Part shown: piece after piece, positions 46,430 through 58,325 of the stretch
How positions within the stretch are numbered: the stretch's first letter is position 1
Layout: the number at the start of each line of letters is the position of its first letter
Assembly: GCF_024166365.1 (NCBI RefSeq)
Contig: NC_064820.1
Location: 136,668,001 to 136,732,000, forward strand
Reading direction: 5' to 3'
DNA from: Elephas maximus indicus
Lineage: Eukaryota > Chordata > Mammalia > Proboscidea > Elephantidae
DNA: 64,000 nucleotides
Notes under the pieces: generated by a model
Told to the model about the DNA's origin: nothing
Seen by the model: only the letters and a program-made list of their open reading frames with translations
Database searches by the model: none
Translations under genes and position numbers: made by a program

Positions 46430-47954
46430 AGAGCTTTAGGAGATACTTAAAGAGGTGAGTAGCCCCACTCCCTGGTTTGCCTTTTGTTTGAGGCCCAAGA
46501 GCTCATAAAAATAACTTGAAATCTTTCTGCTTTTAGATTATGGATAAATACAATTATGTTTGATGGACTGGAGTTATAGGAATGAAGGAAACTAGAATTT
46601 AGGCATTGTCAAATAGGCCCCTGAGAGCAGTAAGGAGTCTGACTGAGTGGCTAAGATTCAGTATCAGTTTTTCCTGTTAGGATATAATCCATTATGGATA
46701 CAAATCCAATTTATATTATGAACTTCTGAGGCTGAACACTTCCCATAGAAAGTCGGGTAGTAAAGTTGTAATAACAATCAGTGGGGCTGTAGTAAGTTTG
46801 AGGGAATGAATTTGGGGGTGATAGAGAAAAGAGATATAACCGTGAGATAGCACAAGTTATTTATTGGGGCTGATGCATTGATAGCTGCACGCAGGTGGTG
46901 GTCCCCTACAGCAGGAGGTTTGCCAGAGGCAGGGGCACAGGGAGCCACCAGAAGGGAAAGAAAAATCTCAGGGAAGAGGAGAAGAGGGGGAGGGAGGGTT
47001 ACCTGCACCTTACGTGATACCCTCTTGTAGCAAGATGAGGGATCTCTGAGTTACAGCTCAAAAGGCTGCAGCACCTTAGGGTCCTAATGACTACAGGGTC
47101 TTATTTTATCTATGGCTACCAGATGTTTGGTGCAGTTTCATGGGGTATGTAAGTGAGCGGGATGTAAGCGGCTAAAATTTGCTTATTTGAGCTGTTTGTA
47201 AAACAACTGGGTAAGTAGAAATTTGATTTTGGTGCCAGTTGGTTCTTTTGACTAATGGGCCTCAGCTTGCTATAAAGAAGTAAACACCCTAGGACCAATA
47301 CAGAGAGACCATTTTTGACTCAATTATATAACAGGAACCCAAGAAAATCAACTGTGGGTGTTTTCCTTAGAAAACTGTACAGTGAGGGGGAAAATATTCA
47401 CTTACTGGCCAAAGAGTGAGAGAGAGACACTCAGAGGTAGGTGGATACAGAACTCTAGGGGAGATAGCAGAGGGAGAAGACACCTCAAGGGGCATCGGAA
47501 GTTGGTAATATGACAAAGGGCATTGGCTATGGACAGAGTAGAGGTCAGCGGTCTAGATATAATTGACAGAGGTGTGGCCAGCAGCCCAGGTGGAACATCA
47601 GAGATATGGTGAACAGAATTCATTAAAGAAGGAGAGTGGAACAAGAGCTGAAAATAGGGACAAGGGCCTACAGAACTTTTGGGAGAGTGTTAGGGTCTTC
47701 TTCCTAATCTTTATGACTTGTAAAGATACCCAAAAGGGGTTGTACCATAAATTCTTGTATATATGGGTTCTAGTACTCACCAGCTGAGCCAAGGAAGAAA
47801 CCTCCTGATTGGTTATAGAGGTAAAATGCTTGTCACATGGCTGGTTGGTGATCAACAAATAATAGTTATTCCTGTCATCAAAACACCTCTTCTAATACTA
47901 AATATAGGCCAAGAGACTTCCTCACCTTGGGTTTTCAAAGACCACTAATTTGAG
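46430..47954. other. Unannotated interval
   Basis: 1.5 kb with a purine-rich patch near 46940-47000. I recognise neither a gene nor a repeat family. Confidence 0.45.
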
Positions 47955-48110
47955 TACTTGAGCTCAAGTCCTGGCTCTATTACTTCTAGCTATTCATCTT
48001 TAATCAAGTCATTTAAATACTCTGAGGAGCTGTTTTCTACCAAAATTTGTTTTGTGAATTAATAATAAAACATGTGTAAAATCACTTTGTAAAACATTTA
48101 GGCCGTATGA
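47955..48110 (+). repeat. MIR SINE fragment
   Basis: CTCAAGTCCTGGCTCTATTA, CATCTTTAATCAAGTCATTT and TGTAAAATCACTTTGTAAAA follow MIR order. Confidence 0.7.
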
Positions 48111-48984
48111 AGGTGGGTTAGTAAAATATTATACTTTCATTGGCAACTTTGGTGACATTTGTAATTAGTTCTGTAGATTCGAGTTTTGTTTTTATGGCTA
48201 ACTATTGATATATTGTATAAAGTTCTTATATCCTTCCCCACACCCTTTTCTGTCCATGTATCTGGTTGATTGTTCCTTCTAACATATTACAGGTGATATT
48301 CCCTGTCTTTTTTCATTTACTATCTTTGAATTGTTCTAATCAAATACCTACACCCTTCTACCATAAACTCTCCAATTTTCTTAGTTTGGGGGATGTGGAA
48401 AGAGGAGGAAAAGGAGGAAGCAAGGGAAGTAATGATTGCATCCTTAAAACACAGCAAAACAAGGAATCCAAAGCAAATCTAAAAAACACCAACACCGCCT
48501 GCCAGTGTAAATCTTGTTTGATACTGACTCCTGTAGCCCTTATTGTCTATCATTAAATTGGTGCTTGTCATTTATCACTTCGCACTGAGTTTTCTTATAC
48601 ATCTTATCCTCCCATTAGTCACAGAAGAAACCCAGCTTTTTTGTTCTTTGTTCTCTCCTAAAGTACGTGCTAAAATATTTGAGATTGTCGTATATAAAAT
48701 TGGAGCTTGATAAATTGCCTTGATGGATGGATCCATATTTACAATTTCATTATTGTATACCCAGTAGTCTCTTATTGTTCCTCACTGAGTCAGCTACAAT
48801 GCCACTTACACCCTCTCTGGAATACATGTTGAGCTCTGAAACTTTTGTTGTTAGTGTAGTTGACAGTGGTGTTTCTTTTGTGTGTCGATACCTCCTTCTG
48901 GTTGGTATATTAGCACAGCTGTTTAAGGCACCAGTATTTCTACCTGGAAAGTACAGATAATAGAATTTACTGAAAGGTTAAATA
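48111..48984. other. Unannotated interval
   Basis: No recognised features. Confidence 0.45.
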
Positions 48985-49050
48985 ATAACAAGTGGTTACA
49001 GAGTGCCTACTATGTCTGAGGCACTGTACTAGGCCTATTATCAACACCAT
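48985..49050 (-). repeat. MIR fragment
   Basis: GAGTGCCTACTATGTCTGAG and GGCACTGTACTAGGCC are the antisense MIR end. Confidence 0.55.
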
Positions 49051-49995
49051 TTTTTTCTTATTGGAGCCGTGTTTTTGTGGTTTTTCTGAAAAGGCTGGAT
49101 ATAGAATTGTGCAATGAAGATGGGTATCATAACTCTATTTGTTAAAATGAAATTTGTGTTTTCTTTTCCCTAGGACTTTTAGGCATGAACTTCCGTTGCA
49201 AGGCAGGTAGATTGTTTCTCAACTAGATAGCGACTTCTGTGAAATATCAGCTGAGTATGTACCAACTAAATTCTGATTCCTAAAATGGTTAACACAGTAC
49301 CAATGCTCAGTAACTGTTGAAAATAGCTGTGTAGACAGTGCCTGCACTTTATTTTAAGACCATGATTCCAAATCCCCTAGTCTTTCTTTTCTTTATTTTT
49401 TCCTGGCCTCTTAACTCTCAAGTCTCCATCTAAATTGAAATTATACTGGGAAAACTGGTTCTTCCGTTTTAGGTATAAATTATTTTTACTTTATGCACGA
49501 GCCTCTTTAGATGACTTTCATGGCTCTGTAAATCTTTGTGTATTTGAAAAAAAGTTATTAACCTTTTCTTCAACCTTTAGTTTTGGCTTTTTTCTTTGGT
49601 ACCTTTACGCTTTGTATTACGTGGTATCTCTTATTCTTTTTTTTCTTATTCTCATCACTAAATTAACCTGTTCCTAAAATAAAGTAAAAAAAAAAAAAAT
49701 GCATTTGGCATAAATTTCATGGTAAAAGATATAAAAATTTCCTGGTCAAGCATTTGATAAAAATTTTCCTAGTAGAAAAGTTTTGTTCTATCCATTGTTT
49801 TCAGAAAAGTGAACTTGCTTTTGTATTTTTACTTATGTAACACTATTTTATTTTTTTTAATACTGTTTTTTTTTAATACCGAAATTGATTCCTAAAATAA
49901 CCCAAGAATAGTCTATTTCTTTTAAGGCAGAACAAATTTCATTCTTTTAGAGATCTGTAAGGAAAGGCAATAGTGAACACACAGTTGCTCTAAGC
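49051..49995. other. Unannotated AT-rich interval
   Basis: It contains an A-run near 49686-49699 and T-runs; no gene recognised. Confidence 0.45.
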
Positions 49996-50255
49996 CAGGG
50001 TTCTCAAAATTTAGTGTGCATTGGAATCCCCTGGTGGGAAAATTGAAACACAGATTGCTGGGCCCAACCTCCAGAGTTTCTGATTCAATAATAGGTCAGG
50101 GATGTTGTTGATTATTGTTCGGTGCCATCGACCCTATGACGACCCTATGTACAACACAAAGGTCAGGGACAGGGCCTGAGAATTTGCATTTCTAACAAGT
50201 TTTCAGGTGATGCTGATGCTGCCACCTAGAGATCAAACTTTAAGAACCTCTCCTA
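49996..50255. mobile_element. MER5-type hAT DNA transposon
   Basis: It opens with CCAGGGTTCTCAAAATTTAG and GCATTGGAATCCCCTGG, and its far end reads GATCAAACTTTAAGAACCTC, the inverted end. Non-autonomous; an RTE tail has inserted into it. Confidence 0.8.
50103..50159 (-). mobile_element. 57-bp RTE tail insertion with 10-bp duplication
   Basis: Only the terminal RTE 3' sequence (TGTTGTTGATTATTGTTCGG to CCTATGTACAACACAA) is present. AGGTCAGGGA flanks it exactly at 50093-50102 and 50160-50169. Confidence 0.9.
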
Positions 50256-50999
50256 TCTGCTTTTACCTAGAGCTACTTCTGAGGTGTGCTTGTGGTACTA
50301 TAAACTGCTAGGCTCTAAATAATTTTAAAAAGAAAATTTCTGAAAACCCAAATCCATTATTAAATAAATGCAATTTCTAAAACTAATTGGAAATGAACTT
50401 TTTTTTTTTACCTGCAGAACTTTTTTTGCAGTCAAAAAAAAAAAAAACTCTTAGCTAAACAATAGCACCTACTTAGCTTTTCATTTGTTAATATTGTCTA
50501 AAATGTTTACAGCTTCTAAAATGACTTTCACACAGTTATTCATTTACTGAGAGGATATTCACTGTGTGCCAGTGTCTTGGGATAGATAACCCAGTGAGCA
50601 AGATAGATAAGATCCTGATCTTAATGCAGTTTAGGGTATATTTCTACGATGATGTGTCCGATGCAGCTACATGACTCTAATAGCCCTTTGAAAGCAGAGG
50701 CAGTTAAACATGAGGGTTGTGATTAAAATATGCCCTTCTCATGTCTTGTTTTTAGAGTTTTTCCATAATGTGTGATACTGTGACAACACTGCATTTAAAT
50801 ATTTGAGGAAATAAAAATTCCAGAAAATTTTGTTCTAAATTCTGAAAACCAGTAATAGTTGGAGTATGAAATTAAAGGTGGGAAGTTAGCTGACTTTTTT
50901 TTCTAGAGGTAATTGGTTTTTGCCTCTTTTCAGAGCAGTTCATGTGGCGTAGCTAATAATTTCTAGTCAATTTCTGTCTCTCTATAAATCTATAGCACT
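50256..50999. other. Unannotated interval
   Basis: An ancient-repeat-like word (GTGTGCCAGTGTCTTGGGATAG) lies near 50562-50585; otherwise nothing recognised. Confidence 0.4.
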
Positions 51000-51265
51000 T
51001 ATATAATATTATAACATGTATTATGTGCTAAGACCTTCATATATCAACATTTTAACTGTTCTAAGTATTGTATACATACATATAAAATGTGTGTGTATAT
51101 ATATATAAACTCTCTGTAATTATGTACGTGGTAGATACTATTGGTATACAATTTTTTACAGAGAGGTCAAGTAACTTGCACAACCTACACAGCATAAAAG
51201 TGATGGAGACAGCAATGTGGCTGCAGAGCCTGCTTTATCACTATGCTCTACCGCCCTGTGTGATG
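51000..51265 (-). repeat. MIR SINE fragment
   Basis: Antisense MIR: TATTATGTGCTAAGACCTTC, GAGAGGTCAAGTAACTTGCA and CTACACAGCATAAAAGTGATG, with a TA/TG tract inserted. Confidence 0.7.
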
Positions 51266-51329
51266 TCTTTGGTACTTGTTATACATTATTTGAAGTTTGC
51301 TTTTTAATAAGTAAATATCTTTCTTTTCC

Positions 51330-51430
51330 AACTAGATAGTAAGCTCTTGGAGGTCAATTTTTAGGTCTAATACTTCTTTATAGCACATCAAGTCTCAAGC
51401 ACAATACTATACATATAACAGACATTTAAT
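51330..51430 (+). repeat. L2 3' end
   Basis: CTAGATAGTAAGCTCTTGGAG followed by CAAGCACAATACTATACATA and ACAGACATTTAATACTT, in L2 3'-end order. Confidence 0.6.
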
Positions 51431-51534
51431 ACTTATCAACTAACTGATGATACCCCAATTGTACATTGTACAATATTAGAAAATACAAACAATCTGGTTT
51501 TCTCAGTTGAGAGTTTGGATTATATTGAACAGAG

Positions 51535-52330
51535 TTGTTGTTGTTGTTTTTCGGTGCCGTTGAGCCAGTTCCGATTCATAGCAACCCTACGTACGACAGA
51601 ACAAAACACTGCCTGGTCCTGTGCCATCCTCACAATCATTGTTATGCTTGAGCCCATTATTGCAGCCACTGTGTCAATCCATTTCATTGAGGGTCTTCCT
51701 CATTTTTGCTGACATTCTACTTTACCAAGGGCGATGTCCTTCTCCAGGGGCTGGTACCTCCTGATAACATGCCCAAAATGTGTGAGAGGACCGTGAAACC
51801 ATCCTTGCTTCTAAGGAGCTTCCTGGTTGTACTTCTCCCAAGGCAGATTTTTTCCTTTTTTTTTTTGACAGTCCATGGTATATTCGATATTCTTCTCCAA
51901 CACCACAATTCAAAGGCATCAATTCTTCTTTGGTTTTCCTTATTCTTTGTCCAGCTTTCGCATGCATATGAGGCATTTGAAAACACCAAGGTTTAGGTCA
52001 GGTGCACCTTAGTCTTCAAGGTGACATCTTTGTTTTCAACAATTTAAAGAGGTCTTTTGTAGCCTATTTGCCCAACGCAATGCGTTGTTTGATTTCATGA
52101 CCACTGCTTCCATGGGTGTTAATTGTGCATCCAAGTAAAATGAAATCCTTAACAACTTGAATCTTTTCTCTGTTTATCATAATGTTGCTTATTGGTCCAG
52201 TTGTGAGGATTTTTGTTTTCTTTATGTTGAGATGTAATCCATACTGAAGGCTATAGTCATTGATCTTCATCAGTAAATGCTTCAAGCACTTTTCACTTTC
52301 AGCAAGCAAGGTTGTGTCATCTGCGTAATG
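51535..52330 (-). mobile_element. RTE LINE 3' part, uninterrupted
   Basis: About 800 bp from the terminal TTGTTGTTG repeat to reverse transcriptase sequence. In the minus frames SYACESWTKNKENQRRIDAF is readable near 51920-51973, and LLMKINDYSLQYGLHLNIKK near 52218-52277. It has frameshifts. It is the best uninterrupted RTE reference in this window. Confidence 0.9.
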
Positions 52331-52965
52331 CAGTCTATCAAGTTAGTTCAGGCTTATTCATATGATAGTGGTAACAAATGATCTCAAGAGTGACAGATGG
52401 GCAAGCCTCAATATGTGAGTGCTTTTCCAGCCCTTGCTTGTACCACAATTTGCTAATGCCCTATTGGCCAAAGCAATTCACATGGCCAACCTAAAATCAA
52501 GGGTCTGGTAATAGACTCTGACTCTTCAATGGAGGAATAGAGAATTATCATTTTAACAATCTACCATTTCCTGGAAATACTTCCTATTATCACAGTCAAA
52601 TGTTCAAGTCTAATATACTTAGCACTATGGTATTACAAGGAAAATGGGTCTTGTCTCACATCTATACTTTTTTTTTTTTTTAACTAAAATTTAGGTTCCT
52701 TGTAGCTGTCAGCTGTTTAACCTGTAACATAATAGGTGGCAAGCTGCAGTTCCAGTGAAATTTTCACAACGGTCCTATAGTTCTGTTCTAACTAGTAATT
52801 TTCCTTGATGTCTAGCATCTTAAGTTGGTTCTTCAGCTGCAGAAGATATTTGATAAGTTACCTAATATCCTTAATAAATCCTTTTCTGGCTTGAAAATAT
52901 TCTGATGTTGGGAACAAAGAACCTCATCTACATAGTGGTAGTAGAATGAGAGAATGAAAAAATAA
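52331..52965. other. Unannotated interval
   Basis: Nothing recognised; a T-run lies near 52667-52682. Confidence 0.45.
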
Positions 52966-53162
52966 CAACCAAACCAAACCTCTTGCTATCCAGTCAATTC
53001 CAACTATAGCAACCGTATAGAACAAAGAACTGCCCTATAGGGTTTCCAAAGCTGTAAATCTTTATGAAAGCAGGCTGCCACATCTTTTTCCCATGGAGTG
53101 GCTGATGGGTTCAAATTCCAGTTAGCAGTTGAGCTCTTAACCACTTTGCCACCAGAGCTCCT
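52966..53162 (-). mobile_element. AfroSINE, long form
   Basis: ACCAAACC tail, CAGTCAATTCCAACTATAGC, the central block complement (AAGCAGGCTGCCACATC), then the head complement ending CACCAGAGCTCC. GAATGAAAAAATAA at 52952-52965 recurs at 53164-53178 with one extra A. Confidence 0.92.
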
Positions 53163-53540
53163 TGAATGAAAAAAATAAATAAGCAAAAATAACATAATGA
53201 CTTACTCAAAATCGAAAAATCAAATTAAATCATAAGATAAATTTGAATGTATGTTAACTTTAAAAAACAAAACATGTGGGTGACTTTAACAGGATATATA
53301 GCAAGAAAATATTATTTGAAGTGACCAATATGTGAAAATCAACTTTTAATAAAGTATACAGGGGTTAGGGAAGAGAAAAAAATAAATTGCCACCAGATGT
53401 ATGACAAAATCGCTTAGGACCTACTGTTCGAAGATTCCTGAGGATATTTTTCTATAGGCTGGATAAAAAAAAAAAAATGGATATCTACTGTAAATTCCAG
53501 AGGTTTTTTTTTTTTACTTGATAAGCTTCATTATAATTTT
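53163..53540. other. Unannotated AT-rich interval
   Basis: A- and T-runs near 53465-53515. No gene. Confidence 0.45.
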
Positions 53541-54152
53541 GTTGTTGTTGTTGTTAGTTATTATTCAGTCAGCTCTGATTCGTGACAATCCTATGTATAG
53601 TAGAATAAAATGTTGCCTGGTCCTGCACCACATTCATGAACATTGGTATGATTAAGCCTATTGCCATGGCTATTGTGTAGTGCCTTCAGTCTAGGAGGTT
53701 CATTTTCCAGCTCTGCATTATACTATGCAGCCTGGTGGCACAGCAGTGGTTAAGAGCTCAGCTGCTAACCGAAAGGGCAGTAGTTCAAACCCACCAGCTG
53801 CTCCATGGGAGAAAGATGTGGCAGCCTGCTTTCATAAAGGTTTACAGCCTTGAAAACCCTATGGGGCAGTTCTACTCTGTCTTACAGGGTCACTATGAGT
53901 CAGGATCAACTCGATGGCATGAGGTTTTTTTTTTTTTTTAAATATTATACTACATTCTGTTGTGATTTATAGGCTTTTCACTGGCTAATTTTTGGAACAG
54001 ATGGCTACACCTTTCTTCCTAGTCTGTTTTAGTTTGAATGCTCTGCTGAAATCTGTCCACTGTGGGTGACCCTGCTGTTCTTTGAAATTTCGGTGCCATG
54101 TTATAGCAACACTCAAGCTACCACAGTACCACAAAACTGACAGACTGACAGA
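53541..54152 (-). mobile_element. Internally deleted RTE derivative, copy 2
   Basis: In element sense, RTE 5' sequence (54152 leftward, CTGCTGAAATCTGTCCACTG in antisense) leads to the TGAAGGCACT equivalent (53679-53688). It then continues directly with RTE 3' sequence ending in the GTTGTTGTTG tail at 53541. Without the embedded AfroSINE (53726-53943) it is about 395 bp. The junction matches copy 1 at 29153-29162. Confidence 0.8.
53726..53943 (+). mobile_element. AfroSINE, long form, inside RTE derivative
   Basis: Head CAGCCTGGTGGCACAGCAGTG, central block GGAGAAAGATGTGGCAGCC, tail CACTATGAGTCAGGATCAAC. ATTATACTA flanks it at 53717-53725 and 53944-53952. Confidence 0.92.
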
Positions 54153-55236
54153 CGGGTGGTAGACTTATAATTTAGACTCTCAATATTCCAACCAATTTGG
54201 TGTCACTGATCCCTTTTTGATTCTAAGGGCTCCTCTCCAGGGGAAAAAATATATGTATATATGTCCCATACAATTTCAGAGAGTTTTTGGGCTGCTTGAA
54301 GGGTATCTGTGAGATCTGGAGTTAGTAATCCCTGTTTTAGAGAACCATGAATGAGATGGACATATAAAAATATTTGTTCTGGCAATCTTAAGGTGATTCG
54401 AAAGGAACACCAATTCATGGAATGTTGTGGCACTTTGTAGATTTTGTCTAAGGAGATAGTATATACTTTGACCTAGAGTTAGAATTGTTTATCAAGTTAT
54501 ATAAAAAAGAGTAATCTAACAAAAGCTGAGATTACTCTAAACTTGTTAAATAGCAAAACTTATCATTTTCTGAATTTGTAACAATTTGAGAAGTGTATGA
54601 CTTTGCATTAGAGACTATAGTTTACTTTTATTTGAATTCTTGAGCTGTGGCAAGTCACACATTTCCTGGAGTCTATTTGAGGCAAAATAGCAAAAGCTGG
54701 AACAATTTATATATAAATTTAGAAAGCTGTATTGAAAATAAGCCATTAAATTTATATTAAATTGTGTTTTACATTTTAAAACTGTGAGTAGTAGAAATCA
54801 AATATATGTGGTAAGGCAGATATATGCATAAAGGCATATTATGAATGTCTTTTGAGTATTTTTTTTTTGTCACTTATAAATCAGCCTTCAGTGACATGTC
54901 TTCAATAAGAAGAATGCAAAGTATCAGTTATTTTAAGTAATCTTGAGGCAAGTAACAGGGTATGTATTATGTACAACTATTATCCCCTACCCCCTACAAG
55001 TTCACCATCTGGACTCAAGTAGTTTTTATGTGGTTGAATAGACTTTTGTTCTGCTTCTCTTTACTGTTTTTTGACATTATTATTTTTTGATTTGAAACAC
55101 AAATGAAGGTTAAAAACAAAAAACACGGTAAAAGTGTACATCAAGATGTTTTCCAGGTTGGAGACTAAACTGGGAAAGTACAGGAACAAGGGAGAAATAT
55201 GGGTAATGTAACTATTTGACCTTTTGATGGTAATAA
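54153..55236. other. Unannotated interval
   Basis: A stretch near 54190-54340 (TTTGGTGTCACTGATCCC, CAATTTCAGAGAGTTTTTGG) looks like an ancient repeat that I cannot name. No gene. Confidence 0.4.
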
Positions 55237-55458
55237 ACCAAACCAAACCAAACCAAAGCAAACCCACTGCCATCAAGTCGATTCTGACTCATAGAGACCC
55301 TATAGGACAGAGTAGAGTATCCCCACTGGGTTTCCAAAACTGTAATCTTTTTGGAAACAAATTGCCACATCTTTCTCCTGAAGAGTGACAGATGAGTTCA
55401 AACTGCTTACCATTTGATTAACAGCGAGCTCTTACCTCTGTGCCACCGGAGCTCCTCA
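55237..55458 (-). mobile_element. AfroSINE, long form
   Basis: It starts with a CCAAA pentamer run (tail), then CATCAAGTCGATTCTGACTC, the central block complement (AAACAAATTGCCACATC) and the head complement GTGCCACCGGAGCTCC. Short flanking GGTAATAA occurs at 55229-55236 and 55459-55466. Confidence 0.9.
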
Positions 55459-56605
55459 GGTAATAATAGTGCCTCCTGTTTTGTTAACCACACTATTTTT
55501 TTTTAATTGAAAAGATGATCATTTAATAGCATAATATGCTCTCATGTTTGTTTATATAGTTTTTTAAAAATAATTAAATTTTGTTTTATCATAAGCTTCT
55601 CAATTGTCCTATCTGTTGATTTATCATTCTTTCTTCAGTAGCACTGATCTTCCTATGTTAAAACAGTTTGGAACAGCCTGCTTGGAAATCAAAGAAGCTC
55701 TCATTAGCAGACTTTTTTAAATGAAGTTTCTAAATGGGAAGACAAAAGAAAGGATTAGTTAAGAATTTGAAACTAGCTTTTTCATCAAAATAGTCATCAA
55801 TATTAATATGTGTTTATTAACCTCTTCCTCTCCTCAAATCTTGAAATTATACCGGTGTTGATGCTTATCATTCTGGACTGAAATAATCTGTTTGCTTACC
55901 TGTCTTTCCCATGAGACTGAGATTCCCTGGAAGGAAGGGCGTCTTGCAATGCCTGAAAATGTCTGTAACATAGTAGGCTGTCATAGAAGGTATAGAACTG
56001 TATTTTTGGCACTATGTTTGGTGGTATGACACAAACAGGTATAAGACATGGGTTCTAATCTCAAGATACTTATTTCTCGTCATGTCCTCAAGAAAAACTT
56101 ACCTATGTGACTTTCGATAATGCCCAAAGATAACTGAATACTTTCCAAAAGCAAGATAGCATCCTTTGAAATTCAGGAACTGCTATTTAGATATACGTTT
56201 TTTCCTGGTTTTAGAAATTTTCATTACCTGTTTGGCCTGTTTTACTCTTACTCAGTTTTGATCAATCTCGTATTTAGTAGTTCCATTTTAACTTGCTCTT
56301 AAGGGAAATTTGTTTCTGCCAGCCCAAGGAGAGATATTTAAGCTGAAAACTGAAGTTCAAATGGCACCTCCTCTGTGAAGTTCTTAAAACTTGAAAATTA
56401 ATTTCACAAAGCAGGACAATATACATATGATAATCTGGTTTATGCAAATATGTGTATATATATGTATACACACATATATATATGTACCTATGTATATGTA
56501 TTTATATTATATACAGAGTATCAGTAGAAGCCTCTGGGAGCAGAAAGTGAGTGTACAAAATTTCTCACTTTTTTTTCTTTTTACATAGTTATATTAACTT
56601 AATAT
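55459..56605. other. Unannotated; possible L2 end and TA/TG-rich tract
   Basis: 55895-55995 (CTGTCTTTCCCATGAGACTG, CTGTAACATAGTAGGCTG) resembles an L2 3' end. A TA/TG-rich microsatellite covers about 56445-56515. No gene. Confidence 0.45.
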
Positions 56606-57227
56606 TGTTATGGATTGAATCGTGTCCCCAAAAAATATGTGTTATGAGTTCTAGCCTCAGTCCCTGGAGAAGGATATCATGCTTGGTAAAGCAGAGGGCC
56701 AGTGAAAAAGAGGAAGACCTTAATGAGACGGATTGACACAGTGGCTGTAACAATGTGCTTAAACGTAGCAACGATTGTGAGGATGGTATGGAACCAGGCA
56801 GTGTTTCCTTCTGCTGTGCATGGGGTCACTATGAGTCTGAACTGACTTGAGGGCACCTACAACAACAACATGCCTGTGGTTAGAATCCCATTTTGGAATG
56901 GATGGTGTTTGTTATACTAATGAGACAGTTTCAGAGTAGGGTATGTTTTAAGTCAATTTCTTTTGAGATATAAAAGAGATTAAACAGGCAAGTAAGTAAG
57001 CAGAGATGGGGGAAGAGAGATGCCAAGCCACATGAAGATTGCCCAGGAGCAGAAGTTTAAAGAAACAAGGATCTTCCTCCAGAGCTGACAGAGAGAAAAA
57101 GCCTTTCCATGGAACCGGCAACCTGAATTCAGACTTCTAGCCTCCTAATCTGTGAGAAAATAAATTTATTTGTTAAAGCCACCTACTTGTGATATTTCTA
57201 TTACAGTAGCACTCAATAACTAAGGCA
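56606..57227 (+). mobile_element. MaLR-like LTR split by an RTE
   Basis: It starts TGTTATGGATTGAATCGTGT, resumes at 56872 with CTGTGGTTAGAATCCC-type text, has AATAAA near 57160 and ends CAATAACTAAGGCA. The inserted RTE occupies 56663-56871. Confidence 0.7.
56663..56871 (+). mobile_element. RTE LINE 3' fragment inside the LTR
   Basis: CCCTGGAGAAGGATATCATG, then GATTGACACAGTGGCTGTAAC and GGGGTCACTATGAGTCTGAAC, ending CTACAACAACAACA. 5'-truncated. Confidence 0.88.
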
Positions 57228-57602
57228 AATATTTTTAAATTTACAAGGATAAATCAGTAGGAAAATGGGCATTAGGATAAAAACCCACCCAACTTATTGA
57301 TGGAAAACACAAATATCTATAAACACAGAAAAAATGTTCAAACACTAATAATCTTGAAAATGAAAAGAGCAGCGTTTTTTCCTATTTTTAGGCAAAAATT
57401 TTAAATATTGATCATACCCAATGTTAGAAAAAAGCTTTTTTTATTTTATTTTTTTTCTTTTCTGTCTGTAATGGACTTCCACTAATTGTTTGCAAGATTG
57501 GCTCCATTTCATCAAGCAAATTTTACTTTACCCTGCTTTATTATCTTTATGGCACTTATCATTTTTTAAAAATTTTCAGTTGCTATTTTTTATAATAAGT
57601 AG
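57228..57602. other. Unannotated AT-rich interval
   Basis: No feature recognised; it ends at the RTE target site. Confidence 0.45.
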
Positions 57603-58193
57603 TTGTTGTTGTTAGATGCTATCAAGTTTGTTCCGACTCATAGCCACCCTATGTACAACAGAAGGAAACACTGCTCAATTCTCTGCCATCCTCACAATCA
57701 TTACTATGTTTGGGCCCACTGGTGTAGCCACTGTGTCAATCCACCTGGTCGAGGGTCTTCCTCTTTTTTGCTGACTCTCTATCTTACCAAGTATGATGTC
57801 CTTCTCCAGGGACTGATCCCTCCTAATAATATGTCTAATGTGAGATGAAGTCTTGGCCATCCTTGCTTCAAATGTATCAGTTCTTTTGTCTTCCATATTC
57901 ATAGTTCAGCTTTTGCAATCATATGAGGTGATTGAAAATACCATGGCTTGGGTCAGGTGTACCTTAGTCCTCAAAATGACATCTTTGCTTTTTGATACTT
58001 CAATGAAGTCTTTTACAGATTTGCCCAATGCAATATGTTGTTTGATTCTTTACTGCCATTTCTGTAGAAGCTGATTGTGAATCCAAGTAAAGTGAAATCC
58101 TTGACAACTTCACTATTTTCTCCTGTTTATCATGATGTTGCTTCTTAGTCCATTTGTGAGGATTTTTGTTTCTTTATGTTGAGATGTAATCCA
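57603..58193 (-). mobile_element. RTE LINE 3' fragment with 11-bp duplication
   Basis: It runs from TTGTTGTTGTTAGATGC to TTTATGTTGAGATGTAATCC, and ATAATAAGTAG flanks it exactly at 57592-57602 and 58194-58204. The duplication shows that the 591-bp piece was inserted already 5'-truncated. Confidence 0.93.
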
Positions 58194-58234
58194 ATAATAA
58201 GTAGAATGTAGTTTTAATGAGTTGTGGAGTTTTT

Positions 58235-58325
58235 GGTCTGTATGTTTCCTGCTGCATTCCCAGTGCCTGGACCAGGACCTTGCACATAACAGATATTTAA
58301 TTAATATTTTATAAATGAATATTCT
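58235..58325 (+). repeat. L2 3' end
   Basis: TTCCCAGTGCCTGGACCAGG and CACATAACAGATATTTAATT then TGAAT, the classic L2 3' end order. Confidence 0.6.
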
